A DNA stretch of 64,000 nucleotides from Flavobacterium jejuense (GCF_006491595.2 NZ_VEVQ02000019.1:18687-82686), one strand, 5' to 3'; positions 15,940 through 26,195 are shown, counted from the stretch's first letter. A program made the numbers and translations. Notes: generated by a model not told the origin, from the letters alone.

Positions 15940-17229
15940 ATGGAAAAATTGCAAAAAGGCGATAAAAAATTATTAAATGCTTGGGCATTTTATGATTGGG
16001 CAAATTCAGTATATTCGTTAGTTATTTCTTCTAGTATATTTCCTTTGTATTTTGGTTTTCTCTATTCTAAAGAGAATCCTACAATACATTTTTTAGGAAA
16101 TGACTTTAAAAGTACTGCATTAATTAGTTATGTAACAGCTTTTGCTTTTTTAACGGTAGCTTTTTTATCACCGTTACTTTCGGGAATAGCAGATTACGTA
16201 GGTAATAAAAAGCGATTCATGCAATTTTTTTGTTATTTAGGGGCTTTTTCATGTATAGGTTTGTATTGGTTTACAGAAGATAATGTTTATTTTGGAATTT
16301 CTTGTTTCTACTTTGGTTTAATTGGTTTTTGGGGAAGTATTGTTTATTATAATTCTTACTTACCAGATATTGCTCATAAGGATCAACAAGATTCTTTAAG
16401 TGCAAAAGGATTTTCTTTTGGATATGTGGGTAGTGTTATTTTATTGCTTATTTGCTTGGGTTTAATTTTGTCAAAAGAAAATAAGATTGAATCAATGGAA
16501 GCTATGAAATTATCCTTTGTGTTTACGGGGATTTGGTGGCTGTTATTTAGTCAATATACTTTTTATTATTTGCCTAAAGGGAATAAATCAAATAACAAAG
16601 TTTCTAGTAAAGTGCTTTTTAATGGCTTTAAAGAATTATTGAAAGTTAAAGACCAGTTGTTTCATAATTTAGCTTTGAAACGGTATTTGATAGCTTTTTT
16701 TGTATACAGTATGGCGGTACAAACGGTTATGCTTGTGGCTACTTATTTTGGAGAACAAGAGATTAATTGGGAAACTGATAGTCAAAAAACATCAGGATTA
16801 ATTATAAGTATTTTAGTTATTCAATTAGTGGCTGTTTTAGGGGCTTACTTTACTTCAAAAATGGCTTCGAAATTCGGAAATATTAAAACACTACTGATTA
16901 TTAATGTAATTTGGGCAATAATTTGTGTTTTTGCCTTTTTTGTGACGGAGCCTATCCATTTTTATGTAACAGCAGGGTTTGTTGGTTTAGTTATGGGAGG
17001 AATTCAATCTTTATCTAGATCAACATATTCTAAATTTTTGCCAGAAACGGAAGATACAGCATCTTATTTTAGTTTCTATGATGTGGCGGAAAAAATAGGT
17101 ATTGTAATAGGAATGGGAATATTTGCAACGATTGATCAAATATCTGGTTCTATGCGAAATGCAATTGTTTTTTTAGCTGTTTTTTTTATAATAGGTATCT
17201 TTTTATTAATAAGAGTGCCTAAAAAATAA
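15940..17229 (+). CDS. UMF1/Atg22-like MFS transporter
   Basis: 429 residues from the ATG at 15940 (MEKLQKGDKKLLNAWAFYDW). The motif AFYDWANSVYSLV at the first span and the later GIQSLSRSTYSKFLP segment identify the UMF1 (vacuole effluxer Atg22-like) branch of the major facilitator superfamily, with about 12 spans. The yeast relative exports amino acids from the vacuole; the bacterial substrate is unknown. The longer ORF from 15889 would start inside a terminator. Confidence 0.88.
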   Translation: MEKLQKGDKKLLNAWAFYDWANSVYSLVISSSIFPLYFGFLYSKENPTIHFLGNDFKSTALISYVTAFAFLTVAFLSPLLSGIADYVGNKKRFMQFFCYLGAFSCIGLYWFTEDNVYFGISCFYFGLIGFWGSIVYYNSYLPDIAHKDQQDSLSAKGFSFGYVGSVILLLICLGLILSKENKIESMEAMKLSFVFTGIWWLLFSQYTFYYLPKGNKSNNKVSSKVLFNGFKELLKVKDQLFHNLALKRYLIAFFVYSMAVQTVMLVATYFGEQEINWETDSQKTSGLIISILVIQLVAVLGAYFTSKMASKFGNIKTLLIINVIWAIICVFAFFVTEPIHFYVTAGFVGLVMGGIQSLSRSTYSKFLPETEDTASYFSFYDVAEKIGIVIGMGIFATIDQISGSMRNAIVFLAVFFIIGIFLLIRVPKK

Positions 17230-17268
17230 AAATAAAAACTATTTTTGGCTACTTTTAATTTATATGTA

Positions 17269-18276
17269 ATGAAAAAAATAAACAATCTTTTTGCTTTTAT
17301 TGTTTTAATAGCTATTTTTTCAATCACTTCATGTAGTGAGGTTGAACCTTTAGATCCTGCTTTATCAAATCAAGTAAATTCAGGTAATGGAAATGGTTCT
17401 GGATCTGGTAGTACTGGTGGAGGAAATTCTGGTGGTGGTGGAAGTACTGCAACAGTTTTTAAAGCTGATTTTGATGGACAAACATGGAACAATGCTTCTA
17501 ATATACAGGCAATTGTAAATTCCGATTATATTTCTATTTCAGCAATGAAGAGTAATGGTAGTTTTTTTCAAATCACTGTCCCGCAAGGAGCTGTGGGTAC
17601 TTATAATTGGGCTAGTGCAACATCTATAACTTCTTTAGGATTGGTTTATTCTGCTGGAAGTGGTCAGGTCCCATACGTTAGTTTGAGTAATTCAGATGCT
17701 ACAAATCAAGGCTTTACTAATTATGTAGATACTGCTGAATTAGTAATATCTTCAATCAATACAACTACAAATATTATTACAGGAAATTTTAAGTTTACAG
17801 GAGTAAGGTATGATGGCACTTTAACACAAACAGAAACAAAAGTTTTTACTAATGGACAATTTTCAGTTCCATTTACTGCAAATAATACATCTCCATCCAC
17901 GAATAGTTTTTTCTGTAAGTTAGATGGTTCAGATTTTATTCCTACAAATGTTGATGGTATTCAAGCGAATAATTCTATAACAATAATCGGTAGAAGAGGG
18001 AATATAGAAAATATTTCTTTGAGCTTAGTAGGAGGAATGACTCCAGGTACATATGATTTGGAGAATTTGCCTTTAGGTACCAATAATATTGGATTGTATA
18101 ATCAAGATGCGTCTGGCGTAAATTCATTTGGTGCTAACCCTGGTACGGTAACGATTACTACTCATGATGTTGGAACAAAGCATATAGTTGGTACATTTCA
18201 GTTTACTGGAACTAGTTTTACTAGTGCTACAACTCATAGTATCTCACAAGGAACTTTTGATGTTTATTATCAGTAG
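17269..18276 (+). CDS. Lipoprotein with duplicated beta domains (DUF6252-like)
   Basis: 335 residues. The start at 17269 gives a lipoprotein signal with SITSC (Cys22). Residues 35-60 are a flexible Gly/Ser linker. Two repeats of about 120-140 residues follow, the first from TVFKADFDGQTWNN and the second from SFFCKLDGSDFIP, each ending with a GNFKFTG or GTFQFTG strand. The pattern resembles DUF6252 domains found in flavobacterial lipoproteins (moderate confidence in the family name). Probably exposed on the cell envelope; role unknown. A terminator follows. Confidence 0.75.
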   Translation: MKKINNLFAFIVLIAIFSITSCSEVEPLDPALSNQVNSGNGNGSGSGSTGGGNSGGGGSTATVFKADFDGQTWNNASNIQAIVNSDYISISAMKSNGSFFQITVPQGAVGTYNWASATSITSLGLVYSAGSGQVPYVSLSNSDATNQGFTNYVDTAELVISSINTTTNIITGNFKFTGVRYDGTLTQTETKVFTNGQFSVPFTANNTSPSTNSFFCKLDGSDFIPTNVDGIQANNSITIIGRRGNIENISLSLVGGMTPGTYDLENLPLGTNNIGLYNQDASGVNSFGANPGTVTITTHDVGTKHIVGTFQFTGTSFTSATTHSISQGTFDVYYQ

Positions 18277-18295
18277 GAAAATTATAAAAATAAAC

Positions 18296-18329
18296 AAAAA
18301 TCCCGAAAATTTACTTTCGGGATTTTTTT
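18296..18329 (+). terminator. Rho-independent terminator
   Basis: ATCCCGAAA (18300-18308) pairs with TTTCGGGAT (18315-18323), flanked by A and T runs. Confidence 0.9.
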
Positions 18330-18474
18330 ATGGCACAACTCTTGACTTCTTATTATGCTTATAAAAAGCTAAATTGTTTATTATTGTTGATTATCAGTGT
18401 TTTAATGCTGATTTTGTAATGCAATAATAACAATTTGTACTAGTTATTAATGACAAAATGACCCTTTTATAATT

Positions 18475-20928
18475 ATGCCAAATCAAAAAATACTAACATT
18501 TGACAACTTGTCACTTCAAGAAATTGACTCAGATGCAGAATTAATACCTTTATTAACCCCTGAGGATGAGGAAGAAATGAATAATGAAGAATTACCAAAT
18601 GACTTGCCTATTCTTTCATTAAGGAATACTGTTTTATTTCCAGGAGTAGTTATTCCAATTACGGCTGGAAGAGATAAATCGATTAAATTGATTAATGATG
18701 CTAATGCTGGAGGAAAAGTTATTGGTGTTGTAGCTCAAATAGATGAAAATGTTGAAGAGCCAACTCCAAATGATGTTCATCATATAGGTACTGTAGCTCG
18801 AATTATTAGAGTCTTAAAAATGCCAGATGGTAATACTACTGTAATTCTTCAAGGTAAAAAACGTTTTGAGATTGATGCGTTTACTCAGGAAGAACCCTAT
18901 TTAAAAGCAACAATAAAGGAAGTTAGTGAGGCTAGGCCTAATGTGGATGATGTTGAATTTAATACTATAGTCGATTCTATTAAGGATTTGGCTATCCAAA
19001 TTATTAAAGAAAGCCCAAATATTCCAACGGAAGCTACTTTTGCAATTAAGAACATTGAAAGTAACCCTTTCTTAATCAATTTCGTATCTTCAAACATGAA
19101 TCTTTCGGTTGAGGAAAAACAAAATCTTCTTTCTATTAATGACCTGAAAGAGAGAGCGCTAGAAACACTTCGTTTTATGAATTTAGAGTTGCAAAAACTT
19201 GAATTGAAAAACGATATTCAATCTAAAGTCCGATTTGATTTAGATCAACAACAAAAAGAGTATTTCTTACATCAGCAGATGAAAACCATTCAGGAAGAAT
19301 TGGGTGGAGTTTCCTATGAAGCTGAAATTGAAGAGATGCGTGAGAAAGCGAAAGCTAAAAAATGGGATGAAAATGTAGCTACTCATTTTGAGAAAGAAGT
19401 GTCTAAGTTGCAACGCTCTAATCCAAATTCTCCAGATTTTGGAATCCAAAGAAATTATTTAGAATTGTTTCTTGATTTACCTTGGGGCGAATACTCTAAA
19501 GATAATTTCGATTTAAAAAGAGCTCAGAAAATTTTGGACAGAGATCATTTTGGATTGGAAGACGTAAAACAAAGAATTATAGAGCATTTAGCAGTTTTGA
19601 AATTGAGGAATGATATGAAATCTCCTATTATTTGTTTATTTGGACCTCCTGGTGTTGGTAAAACTTCTATTGGAAAATCTGTAGCAGAAGCATTAGGAAG
19701 AGAGTATGTTCGAATTTCCTTAGGAGGAATGCGTGATGAAGCTGAGATTCGTGGTCATAGAAAAACCTATATTGGTGCTATGCCTGGACGTATTATTCAA
19801 AGTATTAAAAAAGCAAAAACTTCAAATCCGGTGTTTGTTTTGGATGAAATTGATAAATTATCAAGTAGTTTCAATGGAGATCCTTCTTCGGCTTTATTGG
19901 AGGTTTTAGATCCAGAACAAAATGGGGAGTTTCATGATAATTTTCTTGAGTTAGGGTATGATTTATCTAAAGTAATGTTCATTGCAACATCAAATAGCAT
20001 GTCAACTATTCAACCTGCTTTGAGAGATAGAATGGAAATCATTAAAATGTCGGGTTATACTATTGAAGAAAAAATAGAGATTGCAAAAAAACATTTGTTG
20101 CCAAAACAATTAAAAGAACACGGATTAAGTTCAGATGATTTGCATATTGGTAAAAAACAATTAGAAAAAATTGTGGTAGGTTACACGCGAGAATCAGGTG
20201 TACGTGGTCTAGAGAAAAAAATCGCACAAGTAGTACGTCATGCAGCAAAATCTATTGCTATGGAAGAAGTGTATAATAAAACGTTGACTGACGAAGATAT
20301 TTTAACGGTTCTGAAAGCTCCTCGAATGGAGCGTGATAAGTATGAGAATAACGATACAGCAGGTGTGGTTACAGGTTTAGCGTGGACTTCTGTGGGTGGT
20401 GATATCTTATTTATTGAATCGACTATTTCTAAAGGAAAAGGAGCAATGACTATGACGGGAAACCTTGGGACGGTTATGAAAGAATCTGTTACAATTGCTT
20501 TAGAGTATATTAAATCGAATAGTGAATTATTGGGTATACCAAGTGAAGTAATTAACAATAATAATATTCACATTCACGTTCCAGAAGGTGCTACACCAAA
20601 AGATGGACCAAGTGCGGGTATTGCTATGTTAACTTCGATGGTGTCTACGTATACACAAAAGAAAATCAAGAAAAGTTTAGCTATGACAGGTGAAATTACT
20701 TTAAGAGGAAAAGTGTTGCCTGTTGGAGGAATTAAAGAAAAAATTTTAGCAGCCAAAAGAGCTAATATTAAAGAAATAATCCTTTGCTATGAAAATAAAC
20801 GTGACATAGATGAAATTAAACCAGAATATTTAAAAGGACTAACTTTTCATTATGTTGATAGAATGAGTGAAGTAGTTGCTATTGCAATTACTGATCAAAA
20901 AGTAAAAAATGCTAAGAAATTAGATTAG
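18475..20928 (+). CDS. lon: ATP-dependent endopeptidase La
   Basis: 817 residues, full length. Order: N-terminal LonA substrate domain (from about residue 40, LPILSLRNTVLFPGVV), AAA+ module with Walker A GPPGVGKT (390-397) and Walker B VFVLDEID, then the protease domain with the Ser-Lys dyad: Ser713 in DGPSAGIAM and Lys754 in VGGIKEKILAAKRA. It degrades misfolded and regulatory proteins in the cytoplasm. A strong terminator follows, so it is monocistronic. Confidence 0.97.
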   Translation: MPNQKILTFDNLSLQEIDSDAELIPLLTPEDEEEMNNEELPNDLPILSLRNTVLFPGVVIPITAGRDKSIKLINDANAGGKVIGVVAQIDENVEEPTPNDVHHIGTVARIIRVLKMPDGNTTVILQGKKRFEIDAFTQEEPYLKATIKEVSEARPNVDDVEFNTIVDSIKDLAIQIIKESPNIPTEATFAIKNIESNPFLINFVSSNMNLSVEEKQNLLSINDLKERALETLRFMNLELQKLELKNDIQSKVRFDLDQQQKEYFLHQQMKTIQEELGGVSYEAEIEEMREKAKAKKWDENVATHFEKEVSKLQRSNPNSPDFGIQRNYLELFLDLPWGEYSKDNFDLKRAQKILDRDHFGLEDVKQRIIEHLAVLKLRNDMKSPIICLFGPPGVGKTSIGKSVAEALGREYVRISLGGMRDEAEIRGHRKTYIGAMPGRIIQSIKKAKTSNPVFVLDEIDKLSSSFNGDPSSALLEVLDPEQNGEFHDNFLELGYDLSKVMFIATSNSMSTIQPALRDRMEIIKMSGYTIEEKIEIAKKHLLPKQLKEHGLSSDDLHIGKKQLEKIVVGYTRESGVRGLEKKIAQVVRHAAKSIAMEEVYNKTLTDEDILTVLKAPRMERDKYENNDTAGVVTGLAWTSVGGDILFIESTISKGKGAMTMTGNLGTVMKESVTIALEYIKSNSELLGIPSEVINNNNIHIHVPEGATPKDGPSAGIAMLTSMVSTYTQKKIKKSLAMTGEITLRGKVLPVGGIKEKILAAKRANIKEIILCYENKRDIDEIKPEYLKGLTFHYVDRMSEVVAIAITDQKVKNAKKLD

Positions 20929-20953
20929 TTTTTTAGAATTTTATAATAAGATG

Positions 20954-20987
20954 AAAACCTAAACTTTATATAAAGTTTAGGTTTTTT
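20954..20987 (+). terminator. Rho-independent terminator of lon
   Basis: AAAACCTAAACTTTA and TAAAGTTTAGGTTTT form a 15-bp near-continuous palindrome ending in T residues. Confidence 0.85.
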
Positions 20988-21057
20988 ATTGTTTTATGGA
21001 TTTGCTTTTATAATTTTAAATTTAGAAATACGTTATCTTATAGAATTGAATTATTTG

Positions 21058-21903
21058 ATGAATCATTTTTTTGCTGTTATCCAACTCTTTTTTTTGGTTT
21101 TTAGTGGTGCTAAAAACCAAAAAGAACAATTTGCTAAAACTCATTCTGTTGTTCCAATAGAATGTAATACTGTATTTAATAATGAGTCTCATAATAAATC
21201 GAAGAAAGTTATACATATTTTAGTAGCTTTGTGCGATAATAAGTATCAAGGCATTGTTCCAGTTCCAAAAAGTATTGGAAACGGACAAGATCCTAAAAAT
21301 AATTTGTATTGGGGATGTGCTTTTGGTGTGAAAACCTATTTTAAGAAAAGTACTAGCTGGAAACTGATAAAAACAATAGCAATTGATAGTGTTAAAATGG
21401 AACGATTGGTTTTTAAGCATGTAACTCAAGATAATTATATTGTTGCGGATGCTTATAATGGAAAGTTTATCAAACAGTGTACTATTGATTTTTTGAAAAG
21501 TTGTTCGGGTCAATTAAAAGATGCAATAGTTGTTGGTGACAAGACTTTGGGAATAAACGGGAATTCAAATTTAGTAGGTTATATTGGTCATGATGGATTA
21601 ATGGATTTTAAAATCCATGAAGAAATTAAAAATACTGATAATAAAGAAAGAGATTGTATTACATTAGCTTGCTATAGTAAACGCTTTTTTTCTTCAGATA
21701 TGAATGAAGCTAAGTCAAAACCTTTAGTTTGGACAACAGGTTTGATGTGCCCTGAAGCCTATTCGATTCATGATGCTATAAATCAATACTGTAACGGAGG
21801 AAATGAGTTTATGATAGTTGACGCGGTAGCTAAAGTATATGCTAAGTATCAAAAATGCAGTGAAAATCAGCTAAAAGACTATTGGTTGCTGGTTGGTAAT
21901 TAA
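21058..21903 (+). CDS. Conserved hypothetical protein, possibly exported
   Basis: 281 residues from the ATG at 21058, which begins a hydrophobic stretch (MNHFFAVIQLFFLVFSGA) that could be a signal peptide. The ORF extends to 20989, but that would start next to the lon terminator. The rest is soluble with several Cys and Trp residues: VALCDNKYQGIVPVPKSIGN, then LYWGCAFGVKTYF, and near the end WTTGLMCPEAY. I do not recognise the family. It ends eight bases before porQ and is probably in the same transcript. Confidence 0.65.
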   Translation: MNHFFAVIQLFFLVFSGAKNQKEQFAKTHSVVPIECNTVFNNESHNKSKKVIHILVALCDNKYQGIVPVPKSIGNGQDPKNNLYWGCAFGVKTYFKKSTSWKLIKTIAIDSVKMERLVFKHVTQDNYIVADAYNGKFIKQCTIDFLKSCSGQLKDAIVVGDKTLGINGNSNLVGYIGHDGLMDFKIHEEIKNTDNKERDCITLACYSKRFFSSDMNEAKSKPLVWTTGLMCPEAYSIHDAINQYCNGGNEFMIVDAVAKVYAKYQKCSENQLKDYWLLVGN

Positions 21904-21911
21904 AATTAAGA

Positions 21912-22928
21912 ATGAAATTAAGATTACAATTGTTTTTTATTTTATCAATTACTTTTTGCCAAGCGCAAATAGGAGGTAAATATGTATACCAATTTTTAAA
22001 TTTGGCTCAATCTCCTAGACAAGCTGCTTTAGGAGGTAAAACGGTTACTGTAGTTGACTATGATGTGAATCAAGCTTTCTATAATCCTGCAACTATTAAT
22101 CAGAAAATGAGTAATAGATTGTCTGTTAATTACGGAAATTATTACGGAGAAGTATCTTATGGTACAGCTGCTTATGCATATACATGGGATCAGCATGTGC
22201 AAACTTTTCATGCAGGAATTAATTATATCAATTATGGAACCTTTGAAGGAAGAGATGAATTAGGAAATATTACTTCTGATTTTACAGGAAGTGAGGCGGC
22301 TTTATCTTTAGGTTATGCTTACAATATTCCATGGACAGATATGTATATTGGAACTAATGTAAAGTTAATTTCTTCTACTTTAGAATCTTATAATTCTTGG
22401 GGTGTAGCAACTGATTTAGGGTTTTTATATGTCGATGAAAAAAATGATATTAATTGGGGTTTAGCAGTTCGTAATTTAGGTTTTCAAATCACGCCTTATC
22501 AGGATATAAGAGAAAAATTACCATTATCCATTGATGCAGGAGTCTCTCAATTATTAGAAAATGTGCCTATTCGTTGGCATCTTACCTTAGAAAATTTACA
22601 ACAATGGAATATTGCTTTTTCAAATCCTAATAGAGCAGAGAGTACCTTGGATGGAGAAACGAATGAAGAGAAAGTTTCTTTTTTTAATAATGCATTGCGC
22701 CATGTGATTATGGGAGCCGAATTGTTTCCCGAAAAAGGATTTAATATACGTTTGGGGTATAATTTTAGGAGAGGACAAGAATTAAAAATTTTAGACCAAA
22801 GAAGTTTTTCAGGAATTTCAGCTGGATTTGGATTGCGATTTGGTAAAATTAAATTTGATTATTCGTATTCAAGATATACATTAGCAGCAAGTACTAGTTT
22901 GTTTGGGTTGATGATTAATTTAGAATAA
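21912..22928 (+). CDS. porQ: Type IX secretion system protein PorQ
   Basis: 338 residues. A signal peptide ends CQAQ, then comes the PorQ hallmark KYVYQFLNLAQSPRQAALGG and YDVNQAFYNPATI. The rest is a repetitive beta pattern ending in an aromatic strand, as in outer-membrane barrels of the PorV/FadL type. PorQ takes part in the attachment complex of T9SS in Bacteroidota. It fits with the secreted GH16 enzyme at 28.9 kb that carries a T9SS tail. Other por/gld genes are not in the window. Confidence 0.9.
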   Translation: MKLRLQLFFILSITFCQAQIGGKYVYQFLNLAQSPRQAALGGKTVTVVDYDVNQAFYNPATINQKMSNRLSVNYGNYYGEVSYGTAAYAYTWDQHVQTFHAGINYINYGTFEGRDELGNITSDFTGSEAALSLGYAYNIPWTDMYIGTNVKLISSTLESYNSWGVATDLGFLYVDEKNDINWGLAVRNLGFQITPYQDIREKLPLSIDAGVSQLLENVPIRWHLTLENLQQWNIAFSNPNRAESTLDGETNEEKVSFFNNALRHVIMGAELFPEKGFNIRLGYNFRRGQELKILDQRSFSGISAGFGLRFGKIKFDYSYSRYTLAASTSLFGLMINLE

Positions 22929-22941
22929 GAATTATAGTATA

Positions 22942-23379
22942 ATGATTAAAATTGAAAGAGATAACAAATTTTTATTTATTTTATTGATGTTAATTAATAC
23001 ATCTTTCTTTTTTGTATTCATATTATTAAGTCTTTTTTTTAAAATTCAATTATTATTTATCGAAAAGATATTGTTGTTTTTAACTTTTTCTTTTTTTTCT
23101 CTTTACTTCATTAAAGTAAATGTTTTGTTTAAAAACAGAAAGCTTTGTTTTAAGAATATTTATGGATTTACGATAAAAGAAATTGATTTAAAAAAGATAA
23201 ATGGGAAAAAGACAATGTATAAACCTTTGCTCCATAAGAGTCTGCTGTTTTTGTTAGGCTCTAAGTATGATAGAATTATTGAAATAAAATCGGATTTAGA
23301 CAATTCAAAAAAATATAGTATAAATGGACAAATTTTTTCAAAAAAAGGATTGGAAAAATTTCTAAGACTAATTAAGTAA
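22942..23379 (+). CDS. Small membrane protein between porQ and cmk
   Basis: 145 residues. Two adjacent membrane spans (about 11-32 and 38-58) are followed by a basic soluble domain with short strands (CFKNIYGFTIKEIDLKKI), possibly PH-like. Family not recognised. It starts 13 bp after porQ and ends 36 bp before cmk, so it is probably part of the same operon. Very AT-rich codon use. Confidence 0.6.
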   Translation: MIKIERDNKFLFILLMLINTSFFFVFILLSLFFKIQLLFIEKILLFLTFSFFSLYFIKVNVLFKNRKLCFKNIYGFTIKEIDLKKINGKKTMYKPLLHKSLLFLLGSKYDRIIEIKSDLDNSKKYSINGQIFSKKGLEKFLRLIK

Positions 23380-23415
23380 GGGTTAATTTATGCTAGTGAA
23401 AGTGATAATTGAGAG

Positions 23416-24099
23416 ATGAAAAAAATTACAATTGCAATAGACGGATTTTCGTCAACAGGAAAAAGTACATTGGCTAAACAATTAGCTAGACAATTAGGTT
23501 ATGTGTATGTTGATACAGGTGCTATGTATAGAGCTGTAACTTATTTTGCTATGCAAAATGGTTTTGTTAAAGAAAATTATTTGGATAAAGAAGGTTTAAT
23601 TAAAGAGTTGTCTAATATTCAATTACAGTTTCAGTTAAATTATGATTTAGGTTTTGCAGAAATGTATTTGAATGATGTAAATGTTGAGGAACCTATTCGT
23701 ACTATTGATGTGTCAAGAAATGTAAGTCAAATTGCTGAAATTTCTGAAGTAAGAGCTAAATTGGTAGAACAACAACAGGCTATGGGAAGAAACAAGGCTA
23801 TTGTGATGGATGGAAGAGATATTGGGACTGTAGTTTTTCCTGATGCAGAATTAAAATTGTTTATGAATGCTTCTGCAGAAACAAGAGCGCAAAGGCGTTT
23901 TGAAGAATTAGTGGAAAAAGGACAAAATGTTACCTTTCAAGAAGTACTTGAAAATGTGCAACAACGTGATTATATTGATACACATAGAGAAGATTCTCCT
24001 TTAGTAAAAGCAGGTGATGCTATTGAAATAGATAATTCTGCGATGAGTAAAAAGGAACAATTTGAACTTGTTATGAAGTTAATCGAAGAGAAAATTTAA
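23416..24099 (+). CDS. cmk: Cytidylate kinase
   Basis: 227 residues. The P-loop GFSSTGKST is at 10-18. YVDTGAMYRAVTYFA and the conserved VMDGRDIGTVVFPDAELKLF blocks identify the bacterial CMP kinase, which phosphorylates CMP and dCMP. RRFEEL and QQRDYIDTHREDSPL follow as expected. rpsA lies downstream, a gene order (cmk-rpsA) conserved across many bacteria. Confidence 0.96.
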   Translation: MKKITIAIDGFSSTGKSTLAKQLARQLGYVYVDTGAMYRAVTYFAMQNGFVKENYLDKEGLIKELSNIQLQFQLNYDLGFAEMYLNDVNVEEPIRTIDVSRNVSQIAEISEVRAKLVEQQQAMGRNKAIVMDGRDIGTVVFPDAELKLFMNASAETRAQRRFEELVEKGQNVTFQEVLENVQQRDYIDTHREDSPLVKAGDAIEIDNSAMSKKEQFELVMKLIEEKI

Positions 24100-24124
24100 T
24101 GAATAGGTTTGATTTGAAAAATTT

Positions 24125-24149
24125 GTCATTCTGAATTTATTTCAGAATC
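24125..24149. repeat. Short REP-like palindrome
   Basis: GTCATTCTGAA ... TTCAGAATC: arms ATTCTGAA (24128-24135) and TTCAGAAT (24141-24148) are perfect inverted copies with a 5-base loop. From memory, this GTCATTCTGAA sequence is a frequent intergenic repeat in Bacteroidota. It lies in the cmk-rpsA gap. Confidence 0.5.
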
Positions 24150-24193
24150 ATACTTTACTCTTCTTCAATAAGAGTCTTTTCTTCTTATAAATA

Positions 24194-24224
24194 TTTGGTA
24201 GTTAATAAATTATTTGTAATTTTG
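24194..24224 (+). promoter_or_regulatory. Promoter of rpsA
   Basis: TTTG (24194-24197), 19 bases, then TAATTTTG (24217-24224) is a textbook Bacteroidota -33/-7 pair. Transcription would begin near 24230, leaving a leader of about 115 nt before rpsA, long enough for ribosomal-protein feedback. Confidence 0.75.
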
Positions 24225-24344
24225 CACACCTTTTGACGGAAATGGGTTTTCACTAGGTATCAATTATTTATGTAAACACTGTTGTAGTTTTTAGTCTGTA
24301 TTAAAAACCCTTTAAAAACACAACATACAAATTTTTAAATCAGC

Positions 24345-26114
24345 ATGTCTGAAATTAACAAAACACAAGAAGAGTTTTTAGCAAATTTTAACTGGCACAA
24401 TTACCAAGAAGGAATTGATGTAGTAGATGAAAAAAACTTATTAGAATTTGAAGAATTAGTGTCAAAAACTTTTATTGATACTAAAGATGAGGAAGTAGTT
24501 GAAGGTACTGTAGTTAGAATTACAGATAGAGACGCAATCGTTGATATCAATGCTAAATCTGAAGGTGTTATCTCTTTAAACGAATTCCGTTACAACCCAA
24601 ACTTAAAAGTGGGTGACAAAGTAGAAGTACTTATCGATATTCGTGAAGATAAAACAGGTCAGTTAGTATTATCTCATAGAAAAGCGAGAACTATCAAAGC
24701 ATGGGATAGAGTTATTGCAGCTCATGAGTCTGGTGAAATCGTTAATGGTTTTGTAAAATGTAGAACTAAAGGAGGTATGATTGTAGATGTTTTCGGAATT
24801 GAAGCATTCTTACCAGGTTCTCAAATTGATGTGAAGCCAATTAGAGATTACGATCAGTATGTTAACAAAACTATGGAATTCAAAGTAGTTAAAATTAACC
24901 ACGAATTCAAAAACGTAGTTGTTTCTCATAAAGCGCTTATCGAAGCAGATATCGAAGAACAAAAGAAAGAAATTATTGGTCAATTAGAAAAAGGACAAGT
25001 TTTAGAAGGTGTGGTTAAAAACATCACTTCTTACGGTGTGTTCATTGACTTAGGTGGTGTAGATGGATTAATCCATATTACTGACTTATCTTGGTCTAGA
25101 ATCAATCACCCAAGCGAAGTTCTTGAATTGGATCAAAAATTAAATGTTGTAATCCTTGATTTCGATGATGAGAAAACAAGAATTCAATTAGGTTTAAAAC
25201 AATTAAACGCTCATCCATGGGATGCTTTAAGTGCTGATTTAAATATTGGTGATAAAGTAAAAGGTAAAGTAGTTGTTTTAGCTGATTATGGTGCTTTCAT
25301 TGAGGTTGCTGAAGGTGTTGAAGGTTTAATCCACGTTTCTGAAATGTCTTGGTCAACGCATTTACGTTCGGCTCAAGATTTCATGAAAATTGGTGATGAA
25401 GTAGAAGCAGTTATCTTAACTCTTGATAGAGATGAAAGAAAAATGTCTTTAGGTATCAAACAAATGTCTCAAGATCCTTGGACAGATATCACTGCTAAAT
25501 ATCCAGTAGGTTCTAAGCATACAGGTATTGTTAGAAACTTTACAAACTTTGGTATCTTCGTAGAATTAGAAGAAGGAATCGATGGTTTAGTGTATATTTC
25601 TGACTTATCTTGGACTAAGAAAATCAAACACCCATCTGAATTTGTAAACGTTGGAGACAAAATGGATGTTGTTGTGTTAGAATTAGATGTAGAGGGTCGT
25701 AAATTATCTTTAGGTCACAAACAAACTACTGAAAATCCATGGGATAAGCATGAAGATGCTTTCGCTGTAGGAACTGTTCATAATGGTACTATTGGTGAAA
25801 TCGTTGACAAAGGTGCAACTGTAGATTTTGGTGATGATGTTGTTGCTTTTATACCAACTCGTCATTTAGAAAAAGAAGATGGTAAAAAATTGAAAAAAGG
25901 AGATACTGCTGACTTTAAAGTTATTGAATTCAACAAAGAATTCAAAAGAGTAGTAGCTTCTCATACAGCTATCTTCCGTGAAGAAGAAGAAAAAGCGGCT
26001 AAAACTATCGAAACTAGCTCTTCTTCTAATAATAATGTAGAGAAATCAACTTTAGGAGATATCGATGCATTAGCTGAATTAAAAGCTAAAATGGAAAAAG
26101 GAGAAAAAAAATAA
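24345..26114 (+). CDS. rpsA: 30S ribosomal protein S1
   Basis: 589 residues with six successive S1 (OB-fold) repeats of about 75-85 residues, e.g. GVVKNITSYGVFIDLGGVDG and GIVRNFTNFGIFVELEEGI. The tail after the last repeat is Ser/Asn- and Lys-rich. It recruits mRNA to the ribosome; in Bacteroidota, where Shine-Dalgarno use is weak, it is likely important for initiation. Codon use is visibly more biased toward C-ending codons than in neighbours, as expected for a highly expressed gene. Confidence 0.96.
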   Translation: MSEINKTQEEFLANFNWHNYQEGIDVVDEKNLLEFEELVSKTFIDTKDEEVVEGTVVRITDRDAIVDINAKSEGVISLNEFRYNPNLKVGDKVEVLIDIREDKTGQLVLSHRKARTIKAWDRVIAAHESGEIVNGFVKCRTKGGMIVDVFGIEAFLPGSQIDVKPIRDYDQYVNKTMEFKVVKINHEFKNVVVSHKALIEADIEEQKKEIIGQLEKGQVLEGVVKNITSYGVFIDLGGVDGLIHITDLSWSRINHPSEVLELDQKLNVVILDFDDEKTRIQLGLKQLNAHPWDALSADLNIGDKVKGKVVVLADYGAFIEVAEGVEGLIHVSEMSWSTHLRSAQDFMKIGDEVEAVILTLDRDERKMSLGIKQMSQDPWTDITAKYPVGSKHTGIVRNFTNFGIFVELEEGIDGLVYISDLSWTKKIKHPSEFVNVGDKMDVVVLELDVEGRKLSLGHKQTTENPWDKHEDAFAVGTVHNGTIGEIVDKGATVDFGDDVVAFIPTRHLEKEDGKKLKKGDTADFKVIEFNKEFKRVVASHTAIFREEEEKAAKTIETSSSSNNNVEKSTLGDIDALAELKAKMEKGEKK

Positions 26115-26137
26115 ACTCTAATTTCTTTTAAATACTA

Positions 26138-26167
26138 AAAGTCCTGATTTTTATCAGGACTTTTTTT
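26138..26167 (+). terminator. Rho-independent terminator of rpsA
   Basis: AAAGTCCTGAT (26138-26148) pairs with ATCAGGAC and the following T-run (26153-26167). Confidence 0.9.
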
Positions 26168-26195
26168 ATGAATTATTTTTTCTTTTAATTATTAT